DNA of 64,000 nucleotides, from assembly GCA_035577985.1 (NCBI GenBank), contig DATJZY010000042.1:168898-232897 (forward strand). Direction: 5' to 3'. This DNA is from Candidatus Eisenbacteria bacterium (GTDB lineage: Bacteria; Desulfobacterota; Binatia; DP-6). The translations under genes were made by a program, and so were the position numbers. Position 1 is the first letter of the stretch. Each line of letters starts with the position of its first letter. Below, piece after piece: positions 33,984 to 41,738 of the stretch. The notes under the pieces were generated by a model. The model was not told where the DNA came from. It worked only from the letters and a program-made list of their open reading frames with translations, and made no database searches.

Positions 33984-35771
33984 TCACGCCGTCGCGCGCA
34001 GCGGCGCCGCCGGCGCCATGTGTGTCGTCGCCCAACGCAGGAAGTCCTCTTCCGTGACGATGCCCACCAGCCGCTCCTCCGCCTCGACGACGGGGAGACA
34101 GCCGATCTTGTGACGGATCATGCGCTCGCCGGACTCGGCCGCGGGCGCGGAGGCGTTCGCCACCACCACGTGCGTCTCCATGACGTCGACGACGCGCGCG
34201 AGGCCCAGCAGGCGTACCCGCTTCTCCTCGTTCATGAGCAACGAGCTCGACGTGGCGGCGAGCAGGTCGCGGTGGCTGACCAGGCCGATGAGCCGTCCCT
34301 GCTCGGTCGTCACCGGCAGGTGGCGGATGCGATGCGTCCGCATGAGATGATACGCCGTCGCCAGCGACTCGCCGGGTCCGATGGTGACGACGCGCGAGCG
34401 CATGAGCTCGCCGACCAGCGGCCCGGCGGCGGCGATCTCCGGCCGGGGTCCGGTCTCGATCCCGAGCGCGTCGCGCAGCTCTTGCAGCGAGGCGTGGAGG
34501 TGTCCGGGGATCTCGGCGGCGTCGGGAACGAGGTTCGCCTCGGCCGCAGCCGAGATGGAGATCCGTCCGGCGTAGCTGAGGATCGCGAACTCGAGCCCCA
34601 TGCCCGAGAACAGCGGCACGATCGGATGCACCTCGGTGATCTGGCGTCCGAGGATCTGGCGCGGCTCCCGCGGCCCGGGAATGTTCGTACAGACCGTGTT
34701 GAGGGGCGATCCGTCCGGGAGGATCCTCGCGAGGAAGGCGTTCACCGGCGCCGGAAGCAGTCCCATGAGCTGCATCGTGAGCGCCGTCGCGCGCGGCTGG
34801 CCGCGCTCCTTCAATCGTCCCATCTCGTCGCTCATGCGGGTGAGCCGCGCGATGGGATCGGCGACATCGATCGGGAGGGTCGGGAACATCGACGTGACGA
34901 GATTGCCGAGCGACATGTGGTCCTCGGGGCGCCGCACGCTCACCGGAACGAGCGTTCGGACGCGCAGGCCGTCGGATCGCACGCCTTTCGCGTGCAGGTA
35001 GCGACGCAGCGCACCGGCGATGACGGCCAGCACGACGTCGTTCACCTTGCAGCCGACCGTCCCCCGGATCGCGAGGAAGTCGTCGAGCGCGAACGACGCC
35101 CACACGATGCGGCGCGCATCGGTGATGGGGCCGTTGAACGGAAGCGTCGAGGATGGCTGCACGATCATCGACCCGAAGGTCGAGGCCGCCTCGACGGCGT
35201 CCCGCGCCGTCGCCAAGAGCGCCTGAGGGCTCAACGCCGCGAGTGCAGAGGGAAGCGCGGGAGCCGCCCCTTGCGGCCGGGGTCGCGCGTCGGCGGCGAC
35301 GGGCACGGGATCCGCCATCGCCTCCAGCACCTGCGCCCCGCTGACGCCGTCGATCATCGCGTGGTGGACCTTGCACAGGATGGCCGCGCGGCCCCCGGCG
35401 AGGCCGTCGACGAGATACGTCTCCCAGAGCGGGCGGCGATCGTCGAGCGGGGTCGCGAAGAGCGTGTCGACCAGGCGGTGGACCTCGTCCTCGCCGCCGG
35501 GAGCGGGCACCGCGACGTGCCGCAGGTGGCGCCGGACGTCGAACGCGGCGTCGTCTTCCCACCGGGGCCACGTGAGATCGAGGAAGGGGCGAACCGGACG
35601 CTGGCGGTAGCGCCGAATTCGCCCCACGCGCTCCGCCATGGCCACCGCGAAGCGATCGAACGGGATGGGTCCGTCGAGTAGCGCCACGCAGCCGACGTGC
35701 ATGAGCTGATGGGGGCGCTCCAGGTACAGGAACGCGGCGTCCAGTGGCGACAATCGGTTGGAGTTCGCCAT
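33984..35771 (-). CDS. Wax ester synthase/diacylglycerol acyltransferase fused to CBS pair
   Basis: A 595-residue protein from ATG 35771 after GGGAGGC. Residues 1-450 are a WS/DGAT domain: H-H-A-M-I-D-G at 136-142 (catalytic HHxxxDG), N-D-V-V-L-A-V and N-I-P-G-P. It esterifies acyl-CoA to fatty alcohols or diacylglycerol, making storage wax or triacylglycerol. Residues about 460-595 hold two CBS motifs (R-I-R-H-L-P-V and K-I-G-C-L-P-V-V), a likely adenylate-sensing switch. Putting the nucleotide sensor on the enzyme itself suggests energy-charge control of lipid storage. It is first gene of a four-gene operon. Confidence 0.88.
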   Translation of the reverse strand: MANSNRLSPLDAAFLYLERPHQLMHVGCVALLDGPIPFDRFAVAMAERVGRIRRYRQRPVRPFLDLTWPRWEDDAAFDVRRHLRHVAVPAPGGEDEVHRLVDTLFATPLDDRRPLWETYLVDGLAGGRAAILCKVHHAMIDGVSGAQVLEAMADPVPVAADARPRPQGAAPALPSALAALSPQALLATARDAVEAASTFGSMIVQPSSTLPFNGPITDARRIVWASFALDDFLAIRGTVGCKVNDVVLAVIAGALRRYLHAKGVRSDGLRVRTLVPVSVRRPEDHMSLGNLVTSMFPTLPIDVADPIARLTRMSDEMGRLKERGQPRATALTMQLMGLLPAPVNAFLARILPDGSPLNTVCTNIPGPREPRQILGRQITEVHPIVPLFSGMGLEFAILSYAGRISISAAAEANLVPDAAEIPGHLHASLQELRDALGIETGPRPEIAAAGPLVGELMRSRVVTIGPGESLATAYHLMRTHRIRHLPVTTEQGRLIGLVSHRDLLAATSSSLLMNEEKRVRLLGLARVVDVMETHVVVANASAPAAESGERMIRHKIGCLPVVEAEERLVGIVTEEDFLRWATTHMAPAAPLRATA

Positions 35772-35792
35772 CCCAAGCCTCCCGACCGACGG

Positions 35793-35808
35793 AGCACGGG
35801 ATATGCCA
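35793..35808 (-). promoter_or_regulatory. Sigma-54-type promoter for wax synthase operon
   Basis: On the minus strand, TGGCATATCCCGTGCT has exact 10-base GG-GC spacing and three mismatches. The predicted start near 35782 gives an 11-base leader with GGGAGG before ATG 35771. Confidence 0.52.
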
Positions 35809-35933
35809 TCGGGGGACTCCCGGGCGCGGCCGTCCCACGCGACGCCGGGCGCCGCCCCTCGCACCTTTGCCAACCCGCCGGTGCCCGATTCGCGATCCTG
35901 CGAAGCCGTCGCGGCCCGGCGCGCGCAGCGCGG

Positions 35934-35949
35934 CGGCACGACACTTGCG
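35934..35949 (+). promoter_or_regulatory. Sigma-54-type promoter for CBS protein
   Basis: CGGCACGACACTTGCG matches consensus in 14 of 16 positions, with exact spacing. The predicted start near 35960 falls inside the GGAGGAG ribosome binding site, so either the start lies a few bases earlier than usual or the site is not used. Confidence 0.5.
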
Positions 35950-35963
35950 CTCGCGGAGGAGTG

Positions 35964-36383
35964 ATGAACGTCGGACGCTGGATGCAAAAGCACGTGATCA
36001 CGGTGCGGCCGCGCGATTCCATCGTGCACGCGCGCCGGGTCATGGAGGAGCACCGCGTGAACCAGCTCCCGGTCGTGGTCGACGACCGTCTGGTCGGCAT
36101 CGTCACCGACCGCGATCTGCGCGATGCGTTCCCCTCCGTGTTCGAGGTGCGCCGCGCCCGGCGCGCCCGCGGTACCGACCCCGCCAGCATCGTCGTCGAG
36201 GACGTGATGAGCGCGAACGTCCTCACCCTGGATCCGGAGGCCGACGTGCGCGAGGGCGCGCGCCTCATGCGCGGAGAGCGGATCGGCTCCGTGCCCGTCG
36301 TACAGGGCAAGCGCCTGGTGGGCATCCTCACGCGGAGCGACGTGCTGGACGCATTCCTCTCGCTCGAGCGCGGGCTCGTCTGA
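35964..36383 (+). CDS. CBS-pair protein
   Basis: A 139-residue protein, ATG after GGAGGAGTG. It consists of two CBS motifs only: W-M-Q-K-H-V-I-T-V...H-R-V-N-Q-L-P-V-V-V-D-D-R-L-V-G-I-V-T-D-R-D-L, then D-V-M-S-A-N-V-L-T-L...R-I-G-S-V-P-V-V-Q-G-K-R-L-V-G-I-L-T. Such stand-alone pairs bind AMP/ATP, NAD or c-di-AMP and act as energy sensors; the mycobacterial Hrp1 of the DosR regulon is of this type. It is divergent from the wax synthase-CBS operon and ends one base before the MtrB-like gene's stop. Confidence 0.92.
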   Translation: MNVGRWMQKHVITVRPRDSIVHARRVMEEHRVNQLPVVVDDRLVGIVTDRDLRDAFPSVFEVRRARRARGTDPASIVVEDVMSANVLTLDPEADVREGARLMRGERIGSVPVVQGKRLVGILTRSDVLDAFLSLERGLV

Positions 36384-36384
36384 G

Positions 36385-38367
36385 CTACGGGGTCGGGGCG
36401 GCGCCGAACCGCTTGGTCAATTTGAAGGATACGATCGTCGCCCGGTAGTCGTTCGCCTCGAAACCGGACTCAGTGTAGTCGATCCGACGCACCTCGATCG
36501 ACGGCTCGATCCAGGCGTGGCGCCAGGTGAGAAACGCACCGGCGTCGATGCGATCGAGATCGAGGCGGCTGCGGCCCGCGATCTGCTCGTGCCCGGGGAC
36601 GCCGACTGCCTGGCTCGTCTGGATGTAGTAGACGTTCCAGCCGCTCTCCCAGCGCTGGCCGGCGAGCCCGAAGGCGTACGTCAGCTGGCTGACCAGCACG
36701 TTCTCGGTCCCCGACTGCAGCGACGTCGCTTGCGCGTAGCGCGGCGCGAACAGGATGTCGGCGCGGTTGTCGAGGTCGCGGCGTGCGTACGAGACCAGCG
36801 CGGTCAGATTCGGCAGCGGGGTCAAGGTGACGGCGAGGCTGTTGCCGAAGGCTTCCGAATGGGCGGCGAAGCTCGAGTTCTCGCGGCTGTCGGCGATGAA
36901 GCGATAGGTGAGCGACGCCCACGGCCGCGGCCGGAAGGTCAGGCCCGCCGAGCCGCGGTTCGTGAACGTGAGCGTGATCTCGCGACCGGGGAGCGGCGGC
37001 CGCGAGGTGGGATCGCCCGCGATGAAATATGGATCGTCCACCTGCGCCGTCTCGTAGCGCAGGAAGGCGTCGACCATTGGCGCGGGGTGGTAGCGCGCGT
37101 CGGCGATCACGCCGAGGACGGTCGTCGACACGGGCCCGGGCCCGCCCGAGAGGTTCGCGTCGCGCCACGCGAAGCGCAGGCCGGCGCGCAGCGACAGATC
37201 GCGCCGTGGCTCGTATTCGACGTCGCCCGTGACGCGATTCAGACGCACGTGGTACCCGGTGCCGGCGACGAGCAGGCCCCCGGTGCCCGACTGGTCGATC
37301 CCGCCGCTCTGCGCGCGCTCGTCGAAACGATAGGCGAGGTGGAAGCGCGCCTGGGGCGTCAGCAGCACCGAGCCGGCGAGGTCGACCACCTGCGTGTCGA
37401 GCGACGCGTTCGACGAGCTCGCCACCCGGCTCGCCACCGGGACGGACGGCGAATCGCTGGTCGCGTTCCGCACCGTGTTCCACGCCGCGTCGAGCGACGC
37501 GTGGCTGTAGAGGTAGGCGCCCGTCACCTCGGCGCGATCGCCGAACGGACGCCGGATGCGCACGGTCGTGGTCGGCGCGTCGATCTCCTCGTGCCCGGAC
37601 GACTGGTAGTTGTTCAGCACCGCTCCGTCGGTCGGATCGACGCCGGCCGCACCCCCCGGGACGGGACCGTGCCCTCCCACGTCGCGGGTGACCCAGCGGT
37701 ACTCCTGCTGCAGGAACACGTCCGTGCCGAGCGCCTGGAACTCGGTGCCGACGCGGGCGACGCTCGCGCGTGTGGCCTCCGGCGCGCGCACGACGAAGGT
37801 CTCGCTGGGGCTCTGGAAGATCGTGGACGTGTTGTCGCCCTCGAGCTGGTAGAGCCGGTACCCTGCGAAGAACGTCGGCAGGTTCGGACGCCGCACGATC
37901 ACATCCACCGAGCCGTTCGTGCGCGTCTGGTCGAAGCCGTGCAGATCGTCGAGGCGGCTGTCGCCCGGCACCGGGTTCTGGAACAGCTGCGGCATGTCGT
38001 AGAAGTACTTCGACTGCACGAAGTTCGCGCGGAGATCCCAGTTCTTGGTGTCGCTCGCCGTCAGCAGATAGGTCGACACCGGTTCGTTGCCCGGCGTGTC
38101 GACCACCAGATGGAAGCGGTCGAGCGGCGCCTCGTCCGGGTTCGTCGCCGTGGCGCCGACGTCGAGGTCGAACAGGCGCAGGCCCGTGTGCAGGTTGTAG
38201 TCCTGAAGGAACTTGTTGGCCGATCCGTCGACGTCGACGAGACGGTAGCCAGCCGTGACGGCGCCGCCGAGGTCGTAGCCGCCGAGGGTGAGCTTGGGCG
38301 ACTCCGCCTCCGCTGCGAGCGCGGGGCCCGCGAGCAAGACCATGAGCAGTGCCCCTCGCCGCCGCAT
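36385..38367 (-). CDS. MtrB/PioB-family outer membrane beta-barrel
   Basis: A 660-residue protein from ATG 38367, 2 bases after the decaheme gene, with signal peptide MRRRGALLMVLLAGPALA. The rest alternates in many amphipathic beta strands (e.g. VTAGYRLVDVDGSANKFLQDYNL, then ending with the aromatic-basic KLTKRF near the C-terminus). This is typical of the PioB/MtrB decaheme-associated porin. In Shewanella and Rhodopseudomonas such barrels sheathe a decaheme cytochrome (MtrA/PioA) through the outer membrane. Operon order and the preceding 10-heme lipoprotein fit that role. Confidence 0.88.
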   Translation of the reverse strand: MRRRGALLMVLLAGPALAAEAESPKLTLGGYDLGGAVTAGYRLVDVDGSANKFLQDYNLHTGLRLFDLDVGATATNPDEAPLDRFHLVVDTPGNEPVSTYLLTASDTKNWDLRANFVQSKYFYDMPQLFQNPVPGDSRLDDLHGFDQTRTNGSVDVIVRRPNLPTFFAGYRLYQLEGDNTSTIFQSPSETFVVRAPEATRASVARVGTEFQALGTDVFLQQEYRWVTRDVGGHGPVPGGAAGVDPTDGAVLNNYQSSGHEEIDAPTTTVRIRRPFGDRAEVTGAYLYSHASLDAAWNTVRNATSDSPSVPVASRVASSSNASLDTQVVDLAGSVLLTPQARFHLAYRFDERAQSGGIDQSGTGGLLVAGTGYHVRLNRVTGDVEYEPRRDLSLRAGLRFAWRDANLSGGPGPVSTTVLGVIADARYHPAPMVDAFLRYETAQVDDPYFIAGDPTSRPPLPGREITLTFTNRGSAGLTFRPRPWASLTYRFIADSRENSSFAAHSEAFGNSLAVTLTPLPNLTALVSYARRDLDNRADILFAPRYAQATSLQSGTENVLVSQLTYAFGLAGQRWESGWNVYYIQTSQAVGVPGHEQIAGRSRLDLDRIDAGAFLTWRHAWIEPSIEVRRIDYTESGFEANDYRATIVSFKLTKRFGAAPTP

Positions 38368-38369
38368 CG

Positions 38370-39245
38370 TCAGGGGGCGAAGAAGTGGGCGTCGGTGTTG
38401 GAGCCGTGGATCGCGACGTGGCAGCGCGTGCAGTCGCGGTAGCTCGGCTGCACGTGCGTCGACGGAGTGACGGTGTGGCACTCGTAGCAGAGCTGCGCCG
38501 TGCTCTGCCGGATGAGGAGATGCCGGTTCACGCTGCCGTGCGGGTCGTGGCAGCGCGTGCAGCCCTCGGTGATCTCGGCGCCGTGCTCGAACACGAAGGG
38601 TCCCTGCACCTCGGCGTGACAGGTGAAGCACGTGCGATCGTCGGCGTCGCGCAGCCCGGCCGTGTTGCGGCTCCCGTGCTGCTGGTGGCAGTCGGTGCAC
38701 GACATCACGCCCTCGGGCACCTTGTGGTGCTGCGGGAGCGCGAAGGTCGCGCGAAGGTCCTCGTGACACCCGTAGCAGAGCCCGGGCGGCTTCTGCGCGA
38801 GCGACGGCGACGCGCCGGGCTTGTGGATGGCGTGGCAGTCGGTGCATGCCACCGTGCCGAACGAGTGCTCCCCGGCGAGGAAGTCGTGCAGCGCGCTCTG
38901 CTTCGCGTGACAATTGAGGCACGCGGCGGACCGCGACGACGCGGTCTCCTCGCTGCCGAAGCCCTTGATGCCGCCCACGCCCTTGCCGCCACCCTCGTCG
39001 GCGTGGATGCTGCCCGGCCCGTGGCAGGCCTCGCAGCCGCGCTCCGACTCGGGACGGCTCGGGTCGCTCAGCACGCGCGCGTGAATCGTCTTGCCGTACG
39101 CGGTCGCCGCTTCGTCGTGGCACGTCGTGCACACCTCGTCGCCGGCGTAGGTCGCGCCCGACGGCGGGGGTGCCTCGTCGACGTGCACCGGTGACCCCGA
39201 GCATGCCGAAAGGGCCGCGACGAGGAGGACGAGCGGCGTCCTCAC
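38370..39245 (-). CDS. Decaheme c-type cytochrome lipoprotein (MtrA/DmsE-like)
   Basis: A 291-residue protein from GTG 39245 (GTGA overlap with the 12-heme gene). Signal peptide ends in L-S-A-C-S, a lipobox. Ten C-x-x-C-H motifs (C-T-T-C-H, C-E-A-C-H, C-L-N-C-H, C-T-D-C-H, C-Y-G-C-H, C-T-D-C-H, C-F-T-C-H, C-T-R-C-H, C-Y-E-C-H, C-T-R-C-H) are spread along the chain, with length close to MtrA (333 residues). It probably inserts into the barrel encoded next and carries electrons across the outer membrane. Lipid attachment is unusual for MtrA, which is soluble. Confidence 0.9.
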   Translation of the reverse strand: MRTPLVLLVAALSACSGSPVHVDEAPPPSGATYAGDEVCTTCHDEAATAYGKTIHARVLSDPSRPESERGCEACHGPGSIHADEGGGKGVGGIKGFGSEETASSRSAACLNCHAKQSALHDFLAGEHSFGTVACTDCHAIHKPGASPSLAQKPPGLCYGCHEDLRATFALPQHHKVPEGVMSCTDCHQQHGSRNTAGLRDADDRTCFTCHAEVQGPFVFEHGAEITEGCTRCHDPHGSVNRHLLIRQSTAQLCYECHTVTPSTHVQPSYRDCTRCHVAIHGSNTDAHFFAP

Positions 39246-40306
39246 TGCTGCGGCTCGAATCCGTTCCCATGCAGGTGGCACGGGAAGCAGGAGAACGTGA
39301 AGTGGTCCTCGCCCATCCCGTCGGCGCGATAGAACCGGGTCGTCGTGTGGCACACCTCGCAGATCCCGGTGCCCGGCATCGACGCGCTCGCGAAGCTGCC
39401 GTCGACACGGCCGTCGCGGTTGTCGAAGCGGATCGGCACGTCGGTGCCGGCGGTCGTCGTCAGCATCTCCCGGACGAGCTCGGTGTTGGCGCTGCCGTGC
39501 GGATCGTGGCACTGCGTGCACGGCATGCCGACGCCGCCCGGCGCGTGCGTCGCGCTGTCGGCGTGGCATGCCGAGCACGGCTCGCTCGCCTCGTGCCCGG
39601 GCCCCGGAGCGGCGGCGACCTGCGTGTGGCACTTGGCGCACGGCAGCCCCGAGTGCTTGCTCGGCATGGCGAGCCGCGCGACCTCGTCGCCGTGGCACAC
39701 GCCGCAGCTCTCGGGCGAGATCACGACCCCGAAGGCGGCATCGTGGCTGTGGCAGAGGGTGCAGCGATCGGTGAAGTGTGGCTTGCTCGATCCCTTCCCG
39801 CGGTAGAAGTCGGTCTTGCGGTGGCACGTCTCGCAGAGCCCGGTGCCGGGCGCGTCGGGGTGCGTGAAGCCCGTCGGCGAGGCGCCCTCCTCGCTCGTGA
39901 AGAGCACGCCCGTGACGCGCCGCCGCCAGAACAGATCGGTCGCCACCAGCGACAGGTTGGGCGAGCCGTGCACGTCGTGGCAGGCGAGGCAGCTCCTCGT
40001 GGTCGCCCTCGCAGAACGGCGCTTCTTGCGAGCCGGGTGCGTCGGCTGGTCGTGGCAATCGACGCAGTTGGGGATCGAGCGGTGACGGTTGCCGACGCGG
40101 CCGGGCTTTCGATCGTCGTGGCAGGACTTGCAGTCGAGCACGACGGCGTGGCTGGTGGTCGTCGCCGCACGGTCGGACTGGATCGTGTGGCAGTGGGCGC
40201 ATTCGCCCCCCGCCTCGGAGACGGTGGCCGCCGCCGCGCCGGTGGCGCAGGCGAGTACGCACACGATGATCGCCTTGATGCTCGTCGTGAGCCTCCCCTG
40301 AGCCAT
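39242..40306 (-). CDS. Dodecaheme c-type cytochrome, periplasmic
   Basis: A 354-residue protein from ATG 40306, with signal peptide MAQGRLTTSIKAIIVCVLACATGAAA. Twelve C-x-x-C-H heme motifs were counted (C-A-H-C-H, C-K-S-C-H, C-V-D-C-H, C-L-A-C-H, C-E-T-C-H, C-T-L-C-H, C-G-V-C-H, C-A-K-C-H, C-S-A-C-H, C-T-Q-C-H, C-E-V-C-H, C-F-P-C-H). It has no lipobox and no barrel. The first gene of the minus operon, it probably shuttles electrons in the periplasm from the NapC-type enzyme (40855) to the decaheme-barrel complex. A close family name is not recognised. Confidence 0.9.
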   Translation of the reverse strand: MAQGRLTTSIKAIIVCVLACATGAAAATVSEAGGECAHCHTIQSDRAATTTSHAVVLDCKSCHDDRKPGRVGNRHRSIPNCVDCHDQPTHPARKKRRSARATTRSCLACHDVHGSPNLSLVATDLFWRRRVTGVLFTSEEGASPTGFTHPDAPGTGLCETCHRKTDFYRGKGSSKPHFTDRCTLCHSHDAAFGVVISPESCGVCHGDEVARLAMPSKHSGLPCAKCHTQVAAAPGPGHEASEPCSACHADSATHAPGGVGMPCTQCHDPHGSANTELVREMLTTTAGTDVPIRFDNRDGRVDGSFASASMPGTGICEVCHTTTRFYRADGMGEDHFTFSCFPCHLHGNGFEPQQ

Positions 40307-40343
40307 CAGCGCTTGCCGCGCCGTACAAGACGCCGTGCCACGG

Positions 40344-40359
40344 AGCAAGCGGTGCGCCG
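40344..40359 (-). promoter_or_regulatory. Sigma-54-type promoter for cytochrome/porin operon
   Basis: On the minus strand, CGGCGCACCGCTTGCT has a complete TTGCT box with exact 10-base spacing, but three mismatches in the -24 box. The predicted start near 40333 precedes ATG 40306 by 27 bases. Confidence 0.45.
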
Positions 40360-40517
40360 GCTTTGGCGAACGTCGGCACGAAAGGGGTTCCCACGAGCGG
40401 GATTGACTCCGACCCCCCTTCCGAGCTTTGCGAAGGTCATCACGGAGCGGGATCGTCACGCAAGATGCACGGTCCTGGCTCACACGCCCGCCGCAGCGGC
40501 GGAAGGAGGATGCGAAG

Positions 40518-40829
40518 GTGAGACGGAAGCTCGGATGGCCGATGGTAGCTGGCCTTCTCGCGATCGGCGCAGCGACGGTACAGGCGCAGGGCGCCCCGGA
40601 GTCGTACGACAAGAAGTGCAAGCTCTGCCATAGCGTCGGTGGCGTGGGCGGCAAGCAGGCAGAGAAGGGCGGTCCGCTCGACGGGGTCGGCAAAAAGCGC
40701 GACCGCGCCTGGCTCGAGGCGTACATCGCCGATCCCAAGTCGAAGATGCCCGACGCCAAGATGCCGAAGCTCAAGTACAGCGACGAGGAACTGAAGGCGC
40801 TGGTGGACTACATGCTGAGCTTGAAGTGA
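40518..40829 (+). CDS. Small mono-heme cytochrome c
   Basis: A 103-residue protein from GTG 40518, 8 bases after AGGAGG. The signal peptide (VRRKLGWPMVAGLLAIGAATVQAQG) is followed by C-K-L-C-H, a G-V-G-K-K-R loop, P-K-S-K-M-P-D-A-K-M-P (two possible Met ligands) and Y-S-D-E-E-L-K-A-L-V-D-Y-M, the class I cytochrome c pattern. It probably receives electrons in the periplasm. It is followed by the NapC/NirT gene in the same direction. No sigma-54-like site was found for it. Confidence 0.9.
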   Translation: MRRKLGWPMVAGLLAIGAATVQAQGAPESYDKKCKLCHSVGGVGGKQAEKGGPLDGVGKKRDRAWLEAYIADPKSKMPDAKMPKLKYSDEELKALVDYMLSLK

Positions 40830-40854
40830 GGGGCGCCGGCGCGGGATCGACCAC

Positions 40855-41439
40855 ATGATGCCCGCCCTGCCCCCGTACACGATCGCGTTCTCGATTGGCT
40901 TCGTCGCGCTGGTCTTCCTGGTCGCGGTCGCGGTGGTGCGTATCCCGGAGTCGACGAGCCGCCACTGGCTGCTGCTCTTCGGGGTGGCGGTGTTCCCGGG
41001 ACTCGCCCTGCTGCTCGGTGCGGGTCGTGCGATGGACGCGTCGAAGCAGCCGTCCTTCTGCGGCTCGTGCCACGTCATGGGTCCGTGGATCGAAGACCTC
41101 CGGAATCCAGACAGCAAGACGCTTGCGGCGATACACTACCAGAACCGTTTCATCCTCGACGACCAGTGCTACACCTGCCACACGGATTACGGCTTCGCGG
41201 GCCCGCTGCGCGCCAAGCTCGGCGGCATGCTGCACATGCTGCACTACGAGTTCGGGACCTACGCGTCGCCCATCGAGCTCTACCAGCCGTACCGCTTCAA
41301 CAACTGCCTGCACTGCCACGCCGAGTCGAAGAGATACCTCGACGCGCACACGGACGCGGCCGAGGCGATCGCCGACGGCAGTATGACGTGCCTCGATTGC
41401 CATGCGCCCGTCCACCCCGAGCAGGCGGCACACCGGTGA
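40855..41439 (+). CDS. NapC/NirT-family tetraheme quinol dehydrogenase (CymA-like)
   Basis: A 194-residue membrane-anchored cytochrome from ATG 40855. Two hydrophobic segments at the N-terminus (about 7-30 and 38-58) precede four heme motifs (C-G-S-C-H-V-M, C-Y-T-C-H-T-D-Y-G-F, C-L-H-C-H, C-L-D-C-H). The C-x-x-C-H-V-M first heme and the third segment Y-G-F-A-G-P-L-R-A-K are NapC/NirT signatures. It would oxidise menaquinol or ubiquinol and hand electrons to periplasmic cytochromes, as CymA does in Shewanella. NapC normally has one anchor helix; here two appear. Confidence 0.92.
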   Translation: MMPALPPYTIAFSIGFVALVFLVAVAVVRIPESTSRHWLLLFGVAVFPGLALLLGAGRAMDASKQPSFCGSCHVMGPWIEDLRNPDSKTLAAIHYQNRFILDDQCYTCHTDYGFAGPLRAKLGGMLHMLHYEFGTYASPIELYQPYRFNNCLHCHAESKRYLDAHTDAAEAIADGSMTCLDCHAPVHPEQAAHR

Positions 41440-41633
41440 GGGTCGACGGTCTCATGCGCGTCGCCGTCGTCTGCATGGCCCTGGCGCTCATGCTGATGCT
41501 CGTCTGTCTCGCCTACCCCACGCCCCGGACGATCGCGCTCTTCCTGGGGGGCGGCCTCGGCCTCGGGACGGCCGGCATCGCGGCCTTCACCGTACGCGTC
41601 CTGCGGGACCTGCGAGCCCGCCGGATGCTCTGA
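41436..41633 (+). CDS. 65-residue membrane protein
   Basis: It starts at GTG 41436 overlapping the tetraheme stop by 4 bases. It has two hydrophobic helices (MRVAVVCMALALMLMLVCLAY and TIALFLGGGLGLGTAGIAAF) and a basic tail (RVLRDLRARRML). Coupling suggests a partner of the NapC-type enzyme, perhaps structural; no family recognised. Confidence 0.65.
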   Translation: MRVDGLMRVAVVCMALALMLMLVCLAYPTPRTIALFLGGGLGLGTAGIAAFTVRVLRDLRARRML

Positions 41634-41713
41634 GGCTTGGCGGGGATTGGAAAACCGGACTCCACTGTTCGTAGCCGCGCGAAAACCGCGCTGGCACACG
41701 GCATCTGTATGAA

Positions 41714-41729
41714 TGGCACATCGGCTGCA
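41714..41729 (+). promoter_or_regulatory. Sigma-54-type promoter for surface decaheme cytochrome
   Basis: TGGCACATCGGCTGCA has GG 41715-41716, 10 bases, GC 41727-41728 and two mismatches. It is nearly identical to the pcm promoter at 22457. The predicted start (about 41740) sits at ATG 41739, so the transcript would be leaderless. Confidence 0.6.
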
Positions 41730-41738
41730 GAGGACCCC

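Noticed and set aside
40330..40345. GTGGCACGG on the minus strand as the -24 box for the cytochrome operon
   Set aside because: The base pair 10 after GG is TG, not GC; the neighbouring element at 40344-40359 fits better.
40360..40517. Sigma-54 site for the small cytochrome at 40518
   Set aside because: Candidate GG-CACG near 40390 lacks a GC at the correct 10-base spacing.
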